A model generated the notes under the pieces. That model did no database searches. It saw only the letters and a list, made by a program, of their open reading frames with translations, and was not told the DNA's origin. A stretch of DNA of 36,420 bases from the NCBI GenBank assembly GCA_017996845.1, contig JAGOGF010000015.1, positions 1-36,420 on the forward strand, written 5' to 3'. This DNA is from Butyrivibrio sp. Its GTDB lineage: Bacteria > Bacillota_A > Clostridia > Lachnospirales > Lachnospiraceae. A program made the translations under genes and the position numbers. This document shows positions 26,194 through 33,730 of the stretch, piece by piece (positions within the stretch are counted from its first letter, which is position 1; every line of letters begins with the position of its first letter).

Positions 26194-27530
26194 ATTGTAC
26201 CAAATAAAATATCTTTTTTCAAAAATCCTGTAACTTCCACCTCGCTGAATTTTCCGCTCATATTTTCTTTTTCATTCAGAAACGCACCTGCTACACGCAC
26301 ATATCGTTCCGTATATCCGGTCAGATAATCCTGTCCATCAATTGTCTCCCTGTCTTCCCACAGGACTTTAACTCTCTTACCGATGAAACTTTCACGATAC
26401 TGGCAGGCCTGTTTTCCTGTTAGCTGCATTACAATTTCACTTCGCTGCGCCTTCTGATTATCTGTAAGCTGTCCTGGAAGTGATGCAGCCACAGTGCCTT
26501 TCCGGATTGAATATTTAAATACATGAATTTCATAAAAATTTATTTTTTCCAAAAAGCCTTTGCTTTGCTCAAATTCTTCCTGTGTTTCTCCCGGAAAGCC
26601 TACAATTACATCTGTTGTGATCGCCGGTTTATCATATACCGTACGAAGCAGCCGTACTCCTTCTGCATATTCCTGTGACGTATAATGCCTGTTCATTCGA
26701 AAAAGTGTTACATCACAGCCACTTTGAAGCGAAAGATGAAAATGTGGACAAAGTTTAGGCAGTGCGGCAAAAGAGGCTGCCATTTCCGGTGTAATAATCC
26801 TTGGCTCAAGCGATCCCAGACGGATTCTTTCCACCTGATCAATCCGATGAATCAATTGTATCAGATGCAGCAGTTCCGATTCTCCTCTGTCAAGTCCATA
26901 GGAACTGATATGGATCCCTGTCAGCACAACTTCACGGCACCCTTCTTTTACAAGGCCTTTAATCTCCGTCAGAATATCTTCTTCTTTCCTGCTGCGGATT
27001 CTCCCCCTTGCATAGGGAATAATGCAGTATGAACAGAACTGATTACAGCCGTCCTGAATTTTAATATATGCCCTTGTATGCCCGGGTTGATGTTCCAGCT
27101 GCATCTGTTCATATTCTGCTGTATGTGCAATATCATCCATTGTCTCATCGCACATCGTTTTATCCAGAATTATTCCCTGTTCCCGTTCCGCATAATAGTC
27201 ATCCAGAATTTCCGCTATTTTACTCTTCTTGTTATTTCCAATCGCAATATCAATGCATGTATCCTTCTGCACACCTGCCTGATCCGTTTCAACATAGCAG
27301 CCTACTGCAACAACAACCGCCTGCGGATTTTCTTTTTTGGCCTTATGCAGCATTTGTCTGCTTTTGCGATCCGCGATATTCGTTACGGTACAGGTATTTA
27401 TTATATATATATCTGCTATTGTATCAAACGGAACAATCCGGTAACCGTGTTCAGAAAGTTCCTGCTGCATCACATCCATTTCATATCCATTCACCTTGCA
27501 GCCAAGATTATGTAAAGCAACACTTTTCAC
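26187..27530 (-). CDS. mtaB: tRNA t6A37 methylthiotransferase MtaB
   Basis: Radical SAM enzyme that converts N6-threonylcarbamoyladenosine-37 to its 2-methylthio form in tRNAs. Order: N-terminal methylthiotransferase domain (LGCKVNGYEMD, INTCTVTN, VVAVGCYVE carrying the three Cys), radical SAM CxxxCxxC in DGCNQFCSYCIIPYARG, and a C-terminal TRAM domain (about 375-440). I use the GTG at 27530 (447 residues): GGAGG lies 6 nt before it. The longer frame from 27563 adds 11 residues, has no ribosome site and lies near the divergent promoter. Next to it, divergently, is an HPr-like gene. Confidence 0.95.
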   Translation of the reverse strand: MKSVALHNLGCKVNGYEMDVMQQELSEHGYRIVPFDTIADIYIINTCTVTNIADRKSRQMLHKAKKENPQAVVVAVGCYVETDQAGVQKDTCIDIAIGNNKKSKIAEILDDYYAEREQGIILDKTMCDETMDDIAHTAEYEQMQLEHQPGHTRAYIKIQDGCNQFCSYCIIPYARGRIRSRKEEDILTEIKGLVKEGCREVVLTGIHISSYGLDRGESELLHLIQLIHRIDQVERIRLGSLEPRIITPEMAASFAALPKLCPHFHLSLQSGCDVTLFRMNRHYTSQEYAEGVRLLRTVYDKPAITTDVIVGFPGETQEEFEQSKGFLEKINFYEIHVFKYSIRKGTVAASLPGQLTDNQKAQRSEIVMQLTGKQACQYRESFIGKRVKVLWEDRETIDGQDYLTGYTERYVRVAGAFLNEKENMSGKFSEVEVTGFLKKDILFGTIC

Positions 27531-27562
27531 AGAGATCCTCCGTATTTTTAGGCGTTTTGACA

Positions 27563-27592
27563 TTGACTTTTACTGCTTCTTTGGATTAGTAT
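27563..27592 (+). promoter_or_regulatory. Promoter of the HPr-like gene
   Basis: Plus-strand TTGACT (27563-27568), 18-nt spacer, TAGTAT (27587-27592). Transcription would start near 27599, so the message begins just before the ribosome site AAGGAGGT. Confidence 0.55.
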
Positions 27593-27620
27593 TAATAAAA
27601 AGAAGGAGGTATTTGCTCAA
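27592..27620 (-). promoter_or_regulatory. Possible mtaB promoter, divergent from the HPr-like gene
   Basis: Minus-strand TTGAGC (27620-27615), 17-nt spacer, TATTAA (27597-27592). Matches are moderate (4 of 6 each). If right, its -35 covers the HPr start codon and both promoters overlap. Confidence 0.35.
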
Positions 27621-27850
27621 TGAAGACCATTAAAATTTCTCTTAATTCTATCGATAAGGTAAAGTCATTTGTAAACGATATCACAAAATTTGATTATGAT
27701 TTCGACCTTGTTTCCGGTAGATATGTTATCGACGCAAAATCCATTATGGGTATCTTCTCACTCGATCTTTCGAAACCGATCGATCTGAATATTCATGCAG
27801 AAGAAGGCGCTGATGAAGTTCTTAGCATTTTAAAGCCATATATAATCTGA
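27620..27850 (+). CDS. HPr-like protein without the active-site histidine
   Basis: A 76-residue HPr-fold protein of the phosphotransferase carrier family. The regulatory serine region is clear: AKSIMGIFSLDLSKP, with Ser41 at the place of HPr Ser46, the site of HPr kinase. The GIHARPA block with the phospho-accepting His15 is absent (residues 8-18 read LNSIDKVKSFV); the only His is near residue 60. So it cannot pass phosphate in the sugar PTS and is closer in logic to Crh, a catabolite-control partner in Bacillus. AAGGAGGT precedes the ATG by 9 nt. Single gene with its own promoter and terminator. Confidence 0.8.
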   Translation: MKTIKISLNSIDKVKSFVNDITKFDYDFDLVSGRYVIDAKSIMGIFSLDLSKPIDLNIHAEEGADEVLSILKPYII

Positions 27851-27871
27851 TTCAGATAAAAATATGGTAAG

Positions 27872-27895
27872 GCACATAGCTGAAAAGCTGCGTGC
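27872..27895 (+). other. Hairpin in the 3' region of the HPr-like transcript
   Basis: GCAC-AT-AGCT, GAAA tetraloop, AGCT-GC-GTGC: a 24-nt stem with one A-C mismatch and one wobble, 21 nt after the HPr stop and before the terminator. Possibly an RNA stability element. Confidence 0.35.
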
Positions 27896-27917
27896 AAATC
27901 AAAAAGTAAAGCATTCA

Positions 27918-27950
27918 GGCATCCTGACAAAAAGTCAGGATGTCTTTTTT
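27918..27950 (+). terminator. Rho-independent terminator of the HPr-like gene
   Basis: An 11-bp stem (GGCATCCTGAC with GTCAGGATGTC, one G-T pair) around AAAAA, followed by six T and GTTTTT. It lies 7 nt from the convergent thiI stop, so it may also slow thiI transcripts. Confidence 0.9.
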
Positions 27951-27956
27951 GTTTTT

Positions 27957-29159
27957 CTATTTTCGTATCTCAATTATCTCATCCGTATCAATTGCCGTCT
28001 GCACCAGTTCATCAATTTTCTCTTTCAGATCAAGTTCATGTCTGCGGATAATGTCAGCACGCGGTTTTGTTACCGGATGTTTGGCAACAAAAATCGTACA
28101 ACAGTCTTCATACGGCAAAATAGATGTATCATAGGCACCTATCTTCAACGATATATTTACAATATCCTGCTTGTCAAATGCAATCAGCGGCCGATATACC
28201 GGCATATCTTCCACTACCTCATTGGTAGACAGAAGACTTTGCATCGTCTGTGAAGCAACCTGACCGATACTTTCTCCCGTGATCAGCCCCAGACAGTTCT
28301 GACTTGCGGCAATCTGATCTGCAATGCGCATCATGTATCTGCGCATAATGATTGTCAGTTCATCATGCGGACACTGGTCATAAATATATAACTGAATATC
28401 CGTGAAGTTGATAACATGCAGTTTTACTTTTCCCGTATATCTTGCAATGATACCTGCAAGATCAATTACTTTTTGCTTTGCACGTTCACTGGTATAGGGC
28501 GGAGCATTAAAATATACTGCTTCTATTTCCACTCCCCTTTTTGCAATCATATACCCTGCTACAGGTGAATCAATTCCGCCGGACAAAAGCAGCATTGCTT
28601 TCCCGCTTGTTCCGAGCGGCATCCCTCCGGGTCCCGGAATGATCTCTGAGAAAATATTGATTTTTTCTCTGATTTCGACACTCAGCCAGATATCCGGGTT
28701 ATGTACATCCACCTTCATTCCCGGAAAATGCTCCAGAATATCACTGCCCAAAGCACGATCGATTTCCATGGAGTCCATCGGGTAAGTTTTGTCCACACGC
28801 CGGCATTTCACTTTAAATGTCTTATGGCAGTCAGGATACACACCTTCTATAAATTTTATTACTTCTTCAGAAAGATGCTGATAATCCGGGAGTTTTGCAT
28901 TCTCATCCCGTTCCATCGTTACTGCAGGACATATCCCCGTAATACCAAATACGGTCTGCAGATTTTCTATTGTTTCATTATAATCAAATTCAGATGCTTC
29001 GATATAAATCCGTCCTGCCACACGGGTAATCACGTACCTACCCTCACAGCGCTCAAGCGCTCTGCGCATCTGCTTTACAAGTGCTTCTTCAAAAATATAT
29101 CTGTTTTTGCCCTTTATACCTATTTCAGCATATTTAATCACAAATGCATGGTATTGCAT
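27957..29159 (-). CDS. thiI: tRNA 4-thiouridine synthase ThiI
   Basis: Makes 4-thiouridine at position 8 of tRNAs and in some bacteria gives sulfur for thiamine. The 400 residues comprise a ferredoxin-like N-terminal domain (about 1-60), a THUMP domain (about 60-165) and an ATP pyrophosphatase domain with PP-loop LLSGGIDSPVAGYM (about 191-204). The C-terminal rhodanese domain of E. coli ThiI is missing, as in Bacillus, where a dedicated cysteine desulfurase supplies sulfur. That enzyme is encoded just upstream. The ribosome site AGAGGATAAGT before the ATG lies at the end of a repeat described separately. Confidence 0.95.
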   Translation of the reverse strand: MQYHAFVIKYAEIGIKGKNRYIFEEALVKQMRRALERCEGRYVITRVAGRIYIEASEFDYNETIENLQTVFGITGICPAVTMERDENAKLPDYQHLSEEVIKFIEGVYPDCHKTFKVKCRRVDKTYPMDSMEIDRALGSDILEHFPGMKVDVHNPDIWLSVEIREKINIFSEIIPGPGGMPLGTSGKAMLLLSGGIDSPVAGYMIAKRGVEIEAVYFNAPPYTSERAKQKVIDLAGIIARYTGKVKLHVINFTDIQLYIYDQCPHDELTIIMRRYMMRIADQIAASQNCLGLITGESIGQVASQTMQSLLSTNEVVEDMPVYRPLIAFDKQDIVNISLKIGAYDTSILPYEDCCTIFVAKHPVTKPRADIIRRHELDLKEKIDELVQTAIDTDEIIEIRK

Positions 29160-29164
29160 ACTTA

Positions 29165-29286
29165 TCCTCTTTTCTGCGCTGTTTTCAAGCGCATTTCGCC
29201 TTTGCTTCTATTTGCAAAGGCCGTGTGAAACTGTTCTTTCACACTGTCCTCTTTTCTGCGCTGTTTTTAGGCACATCTTGCCTTTG
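29165..29286. repeat. Two 40-nt direct repeats (82-nt period) with hairpins, before thiI
   Basis: Copies at 29165-29204 and 29247-29286 match at 35 of 40 positions; the first 21 are identical. Between them lie two perfect hairpins: CCTTTGC/GCAAAGG (29199-29220) and GTGTGAAA/TTTCACAC (29223-29244). On the minus strand both copies read in one frame as KG(E/K)M(R/C)LKTAQKRG, so the differences are partly synonymous. The copy next to thiI contains its ribosome site. No T-tract follows the hairpins, so they are not terminators. Confidence 0.8.
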
Positions 29287-29298
29287 TCAATTATTCTG

Positions 29299-30456
29299 TT
29301 ACTGGCGCGAATAGCGGCGCAGCATAGGTACAATATCACATAGTGCCTGAATGGTATTGTCCATCTGCTCTTTGGTGGTAAATACCGACATACTCAGGCG
29401 CAGTGTGGATTCCAGGAGTTCATTCTCCAATTGGATTGCTTTCAGTGTCTCGCTGACATGCGGTCTGTTGGAAGCGCATGCGCTCCCTGCCGATACATAT
29501 ATTTCCTTATCTTCCAGCGCATGCAGCAAAACTTCCGCGCGCACACCGCGGATAGAAACACTGATAATATGAGGCGCACTCTCTTCATTTGTTTTCCCGT
29601 TAAAACGGATGTCTTCCAATTTTTCGGAAAGTGTCTGTACAAAATAGTTCTTCAAATCCCGCATTTTGGCATTTTCTTCGTCAAAACCAGAATAAATTTC
29701 TTCCGCAGCACGTGCCAGTCCTGCTATTCCCGGAACATTTTCCGTTCCGGAACGCATACCCTTTTGCTGTCCACCGCCATATGTGATCGGAGAAATTTTA
29801 ACTCCACTTCTGATATATAAGAAGCCGACCCCTTTCGGTCCGTGAATCTTGTGTCCGCTTACTGACATCAGATCAATTCCCATATTTTTGGGACAGATTC
29901 TGAACTTTCCATATCCCTGGACGGCATCTACATGAAAAATCGTCCTCTGGTTTACTCTCTTAATGAGCGCACCGGCTTCTGCAACTGGCTCAACCGCGCC
30001 GATTTCATTATTCACATACATCATAGAAACAAGAATGGTGTCTGAACGAAGTGCTTTTTCAAGGTCTTCCAGTCTGACAATCCCGTTTTCATCCACCGGG
30101 AGATACGTTACCTCAAAACCCTCTGATTCCAGATGTTTCATCGTTTCCAAAATCGCGGGGTGCTCTATTCTGGTCGTAATCAGATGTCTGCCCATTCGCA
30201 TATTGGCTTTTGCTGTCCCGATCAGTGCCATATTATCTGACTCCGTCCCACCGGAAGTATATAATATTTCTGATGAATCCGCTCTGAGCGTTGCTGCGAT
30301 TTTCTCTGTTGCGTTTCTGATATAGCGTTCTGCAACCAGTCCCTTGTGATGCATACTGGATGGATTTCCATAATCCTGCGTCATAATTGTATTGGTAAGT
30401 TCTGCAACATCCGGGTAGCACATTGTGGTAGCAGAATTATCCAAATAAATTTCCAT
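29299..30456 (-). CDS. Cysteine desulfurase (NifS/IscS-like)
   Basis: PLP enzyme that takes sulfur from cysteine as a persulfide. The 385 residues show the PLP-Lys in SVSGHKIHGPKGVGF (about 198-212), HVDAVQGYGK upstream of it (about 175), GTENVPGI and the active-site loop VSAGSACASNRP (Cys near residue 325). It begins 24 nt after rsmE and precedes thiI by 139 nt, so it is probably the dedicated sulfur donor for ThiI, as NifZ is in B. subtilis. No iscU-like scaffold is adjacent, so an Fe-S assembly role is less supported. Confidence 0.93.
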   Translation of the reverse strand: MEIYLDNSATTMCYPDVAELTNTIMTQDYGNPSSMHHKGLVAERYIRNATEKIAATLRADSSEILYTSGGTESDNMALIGTAKANMRMGRHLITTRIEHPAILETMKHLESEGFEVTYLPVDENGIVRLEDLEKALRSDTILVSMMYVNNEIGAVEPVAEAGALIKRVNQRTIFHVDAVQGYGKFRICPKNMGIDLMSVSGHKIHGPKGVGFLYIRSGVKISPITYGGGQQKGMRSGTENVPGIAGLARAAEEIYSGFDEENAKMRDLKNYFVQTLSEKLEDIRFNGKTNEESAPHIISVSIRGVRAEVLLHALEDKEIYVSAGSACASNRPHVSETLKAIQLENELLESTLRLSMSVFTTKEQMDNTIQALCDIVPMLRRYSRQ

Positions 30457-30480
30457 AATATCAATTGCCTCTTTCCGCTC

Positions 30481-31230
30481 TTACTGTTCTAAATGATACA
30501 TCAGCCATGACAGAATTGTAAATCCTGCCGTTTCCGTTCTCAAAATTCTACGTCCCATTGTAATTGGAATAATTCCGGCATTTTGTGCCATTTCAATTTC
30601 CTGATCATCAAACCCGCCTTCCGGTCCGATAAAAACAGCAATATCCTGTCCCGGTCGGATTTTGGAAATCAGTTCTTTGGTCGTCTGCATTTCTTCCGAA
30701 AGTTCATAAGGAATCAGTTTTACTTCCATTTGCGCGGCAAGCTGAACTGCCTGCTGCATGCTCATCGGCATTTGCACCTCCGGAATGATCCTTCGTTTAC
30801 TCTGCTTCGCAGCGGCTTCTGAAATTGCCTGCCAGCGCTGTACTTTTGAAACCGCTTTTTTTTCATCCAGTTTCACAACACTTCTGCGCGTTGTAACAGG
30901 AATAATCGAATAGGTTCCCAGTTCCACTGCCTTCTGTATGATCAGTTCCATTTTATCTGCTTTGGGTAATCCCTGAAACAGGAATATTTTGGATGGAAGT
31001 TCCAATCCATCCTCCTTGATAAAACGCAGTCTGCATATAATATGATCCTGCGTAATTTCATCAATTCCGAAACGATATTCTTTTCCATCCCCGTCTCTTG
31101 TACTGACTGAAAGTTCTTCTCCCACCTTAAATCGCAGCACATTCACAATATGGTTATAATCTGCTCCCGTAATCTCAAGTGTTTTATTATCATCCTGCAT
31201 CTGACTGCTTTCCACAAAAAAATGATACAT
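30481..31230 (-). CDS. rsmE: 16S rRNA m3U1498 methyltransferase RsmE
   Basis: SPOUT-fold methyltransferase for 16S rRNA U1498. The 249 residues have an N-terminal PUA-like domain (about 1-75; HIVNVLRFKVGEE-like stretch) and a knotted C-terminal domain with KADKMELIIQKAVELG (about 95), IGPEGGF (about 198) and MGRRILRTETA (about 225). It follows prmA by 15 nt; the prmA-rsmE pair after dnaJ is common in Firmicutes. Confidence 0.95.
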   Translation of the reverse strand: MYHFFVESSQMQDDNKTLEITGADYNHIVNVLRFKVGEELSVSTRDGDGKEYRFGIDEITQDHIICRLRFIKEDGLELPSKIFLFQGLPKADKMELIIQKAVELGTYSIIPVTTRRSVVKLDEKKAVSKVQRWQAISEAAAKQSKRRIIPEVQMPMSMQQAVQLAAQMEVKLIPYELSEEMQTTKELISKIRPGQDIAVFIGPEGGFDDQEIEMAQNAGIIPITMGRRILRTETAGFTILSWLMYHLEQ

Positions 31231-31245
31231 AATAGACCGCTTTCC

Positions 31246-32253
31246 TCAGTTCTTTCTCGATGTAATGGAAACCCATTCTCCCTGATGATGAATTTCAAGA
31301 ATTTCAAAGCCTGCTTCTTCGTGTGACTTCCTGACTGTTTCTTCTTTATCGGCAATAATTCCGGATGTAATATATATACCGCCTTTTTTCAGATGCCCTG
31401 TTATCAATGGGGTCAATGGAAGTAAGACGACCGGGAGAATATTCGCTACAACTATATCGTATTTTGCATACCCAACCTGATCCCGTACCACCTGCTCATC
31501 TATTATGTTTCCTATCAGAAGTTCGAACTGCTTGTCTGAAATCCCGTTTGCAAGCATATTTTCGTGTACTGCCGGAATCGTACAGGTATCAAGATCGGTT
31601 CCTACTGCATGCTTTGCACCAAACATCAGTGCAAGAATTGATAAAACGCCGCTTCCCGTCCCCACATCCAGAAGTTCCGTTTCGGCATTTACATATTTTC
31701 GCAGCTGCCTGACACACAGCTGCGTCGTTTCATGCATTCCTGTTCCGAACGCTGTTCCCGGATCAATATGAAGTACCTTTTTCGCTTTTTTCTTATCATT
31801 TTCATCTAACGTTTCCCATGAGGGAATAACCAGAACATCATCTATATAGAACTTGTGAAAATACTGCTTCCAGTTGTTGATCCAGTCAATATCCTGCGTG
31901 ATATCTGCAGAAATGGTTCCGGCACCGATGTCCGAGTACTGTTTCAGTTCATCCAGTTGCTGCCGGATGGCTGTCTGCATTTCTTCCGGTGTCTTTTGTA
32001 TCTTTTCACCATCATCACCGGAAACTGTCAGCATTTGTCTGTCATCTATTTCCGCAAAAAAATTAAGATAGGCAATCCCATCGTCTTCTTCATTTTCTGT
32101 CATATCATCTGAAAACATCTGTTCCCGCTCTGCCGCTGTAAGCGGTGCATGGTCCTCGATCTGTGCACCTTCCAGTCCGATTTCAGACAGGGTACTGATA
32201 ATAATGTCTTCCGACTCTTCATTTGTTCTGATTCTGAACCGCATCCATTTCAT
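31246..32253 (-). CDS. prmA: Ribosomal protein L11 methyltransferase PrmA
   Basis: SAM-dependent enzyme that methylates ribosomal protein L11. Order: N-terminal substrate domain (about 1-165), then class I methyltransferase with DPGTAFGTGMHETTQLC (about 175-191), LLDVGTGSGVLSI (about 199-211) and VVANILPVVLLPL (about 273-285). I use the ATG at 32253 (335 residues), 6 nt after AGAGGA, not the GTG ten codons upstream, which lacks a ribosome site. First gene of the prmA-rsmE-cysteine desulfurase-thiI unit. Confidence 0.95.
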   Translation of the reverse strand: MKWMRFRIRTNEESEDIIISTLSEIGLEGAQIEDHAPLTAAEREQMFSDDMTENEEDDGIAYLNFFAEIDDRQMLTVSGDDGEKIQKTPEEMQTAIRQQLDELKQYSDIGAGTISADITQDIDWINNWKQYFHKFYIDDVLVIPSWETLDENDKKKAKKVLHIDPGTAFGTGMHETTQLCVRQLRKYVNAETELLDVGTGSGVLSILALMFGAKHAVGTDLDTCTIPAVHENMLANGISDKQFELLIGNIIDEQVVRDQVGYAKYDIVVANILPVVLLPLTPLITGHLKKGGIYITSGIIADKEETVRKSHEEAGFEILEIHHQGEWVSITSRKN

Positions 32254-32293
32254 AAAATGTCCTCTGTTTCTATACGCATCCACACGTTCAAAA

Positions 32294-32322
32294 AGTTTAT
32301 ATCACGTTGCATACGTTTCCAA
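32294..32322 (-). promoter_or_regulatory. Possible promoter of the prmA operon
   Basis: Minus-strand TTGGAA (32322-32317) with TAAACT 17 nt on (32299-32294), or TATAAA at 32301-32296 with a 15-nt spacer. It lies between the dnaJ terminator and prmA, where a promoter is needed. Confidence 0.4.
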
Positions 32323-32373
32323 GCTTTCTTCCTGCAAAATAATATACACCATTCTATCTGTTCTGTAACGTAC

Positions 32374-32407
32374 AAAAAAACGCGGATATGCATTTTGCAC
32401 GTCCGCG
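32374..32407 (-). terminator. Rho-independent terminator of the dnaK operon
   Basis: On the minus strand a 12-bp stem with one mismatch (CGCGGACGTGCA with TGCATATCCGCG) and AAA loop is followed by seven T. It lies 16 nt after the dnaJ stop and separates dnaJ from prmA. Confidence 0.9.
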
Positions 32408-32422
32408 CATCCTCTTTTTTAA

Positions 32423-33598
32423 TTACTTATTCCAGAACTTCTTCTTTTTGCTGTTACCTGGTTCATCACTTTCTTTATCAACATCTGCATTCTGGGCTGC
32501 TTCCAGACTGTTTCCTGTTTCTGCATCAAACTGCTTTAAAAATTCCTTTGCTTCTTTGGAAAGTTTCTCCGGTGTCTGTACCACCAGTGTAATATAATGA
32601 TCTCCGCGAACATTTCTGTCACGAAGAGAAGGTACTCCTTTTTCACGAAGTCTGACTCTTGTTCCTGTCTGGGTTCCCGCCTTAACATCATATACCACTT
32701 TGCCATCCACTGTATCGATCAATATAGATCCGCCAAGTGCAGCAACCGCAAAGGACATGGAAACAGTAGAATAAATATCATAATCCTGCCGCTGAAAAAT
32801 CGGGTGTCTTGCCACAACTACTTCAACCAGCAAATCGCCTCTTGGTCCGCCATTTTCCCCGGGTTCTCCCTTTTCACGAATTCTGACGCTCTGTCCATTA
32901 TCAATACCTGCCGGAATAGAGACTTTAATGGTTTTTCTGCTTGCAATATATCCGGTTCCATGACAATCTGCGCATTTATCTTTTATTACTTTGCCTGTAC
33001 CGCCGCAATCCGGACAGGTCTGTACATTCCTGACTGTTCCAAAAAAGGACTGCTGTGTAAATACAACCTGTCCCTTTCCACCACATTTTGGACACATTTG
33101 CGGGGTTGTCCCCGGCTTTGCTCCGGTTCCATGACAGGTCGGGCAGGGATCTTTGAGATTCAGCGTTAATTCCTTTTCACAGCCTGTAACAGACTCCATA
33201 AATGTAATCTGTACACTTGCACGGACATTTGCACCCTTGGATGGTCCGCTTCTGCCTGCTGTTCTGCGTCCACCGCCAAAGAAATCACCGAATATATCGC
33301 CGAATATATCACCAAAATCAGCACTGTTGAAGTCAAAACCACCTGCGCCAAAGCCGCCCTGTCCGCCTTCAAAAGCAGCATGTCCGAACTGATCATACTG
33401 ATGTCTCTTCTCCGGATCACTCAAAACCGCATATGCCTCTGAAGCTTCTTTAAATTTATCCGCCGCAGCAGTATCCCCCGGATTCATATCCGGATGATAT
33501 TTCTTGGCTAGTACTCTGTATGCTTTTTTTATTTCATCTTCCGTAGCGCTCTTGCCTACGCCAAGAACCTCATAGTAGTCTCGCTTCTGTGCTGCCAT
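32423..33598 (-). CDS. dnaJ: Chaperone DnaJ
   Basis: Hsp40 co-chaperone that gives substrates to DnaK and stimulates its ATPase. The 391 residues show: J domain (1-72; [10 protein letters not shown] contains HPD), Gly/Phe-rich region (about 75-115), four zinc-finger repeats ([32 protein letters not shown], about 150-220) and two beta-sandwich domains. The C-terminus ends in a Lys-rich run. AAGGAGC precedes the ATG. A 132-nt gap with two hairpins separates it from dnaK. Confidence 0.98.
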   Translation of the reverse strand: MAAQKRDYYEVLGVGKSATEDEIKKAYRVLAKKYHPDMNPGDTAAADKFKEASEAYAVLSDPEKRHQYDQFGHAAFEGGQGGFGAGGFDFNSADFGDIFGDIFGDFFGGGRRTAGRSGPSKGANVRASVQITFMESVTGCEKELTLNLKDPCPTCHGTGAKPGTTPQMCPKCGGKGQVVFTQQSFFGTVRNVQTCPDCGGTGKVIKDKCADCHGTGYIASRKTIKVSIPAGIDNGQSVRIREKGEPGENGGPRGDLLVEVVVARHPIFQRQDYDIYSTVSMSFAVAALGGSILIDTVDGKVVYDVKAGTQTGTRVRLREKGVPSLRDRNVRGDHYITLVVQTPEKLSKEAKEFLKQFDAETGNSLEAAQNADVDKESDEPGNSKKKKFWNK

Positions 33599-33631
33599 GT
33601 TTGCTCCTTAACTTTCTTTTATACATCTTAA

Positions 33632-33662
33632 GCCCAATACACATTGTAAGCATGTACTGGGC
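33632..33662 (-). other. Intercistronic hairpin near dnaJ
   Basis: On the minus strand a 10-bp stem (GCCCAGTACA with TGTATTGGGC, one G-T pair) with an 11-nt loop, about 34 nt before dnaJ. There is no T-tract after it; it could be a processing or stability element. Confidence 0.5.
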
Positions 33663-33696
33663 ATTAATCAATCAGCATTTTGTATAAAAGCTGTAA

Positions 33697-33714
33697 GGGT
33701 TCTTTTCAGAACCC
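33697..33714 (-). other. Intercistronic hairpin just after dnaK
   Basis: On the minus strand GGGTTCT and AGAACCC arms with a GAAA tetraloop, 17 nt past the dnaK stop. The following sequence is TTACAGCTTTTATAC, so it is at most a weak attenuator. Confidence 0.5.
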
Positions 33715-33730
33715 CTGCAGCCTGTCTGTC

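Noticed and set aside
29199..29244. Terminators between the cysteine desulfurase gene and thiI
   Set aside because: The hairpins are perfect but no T-run follows on the minus strand, and the genes are functionally paired.
29165..29286. CRISPR array or TPP riboswitch upstream of thiI
   Set aside because: Only two imperfect copies, no regular spacers and no cas genes; the TPP aptamer core motifs are not seen.
33599..33730. CIRCE element within the dnaK operon
   Set aside because: No TTAGCACTC-N9-GAGTGCTAA is present in the window; it would be expected upstream of hrcA, outside it.
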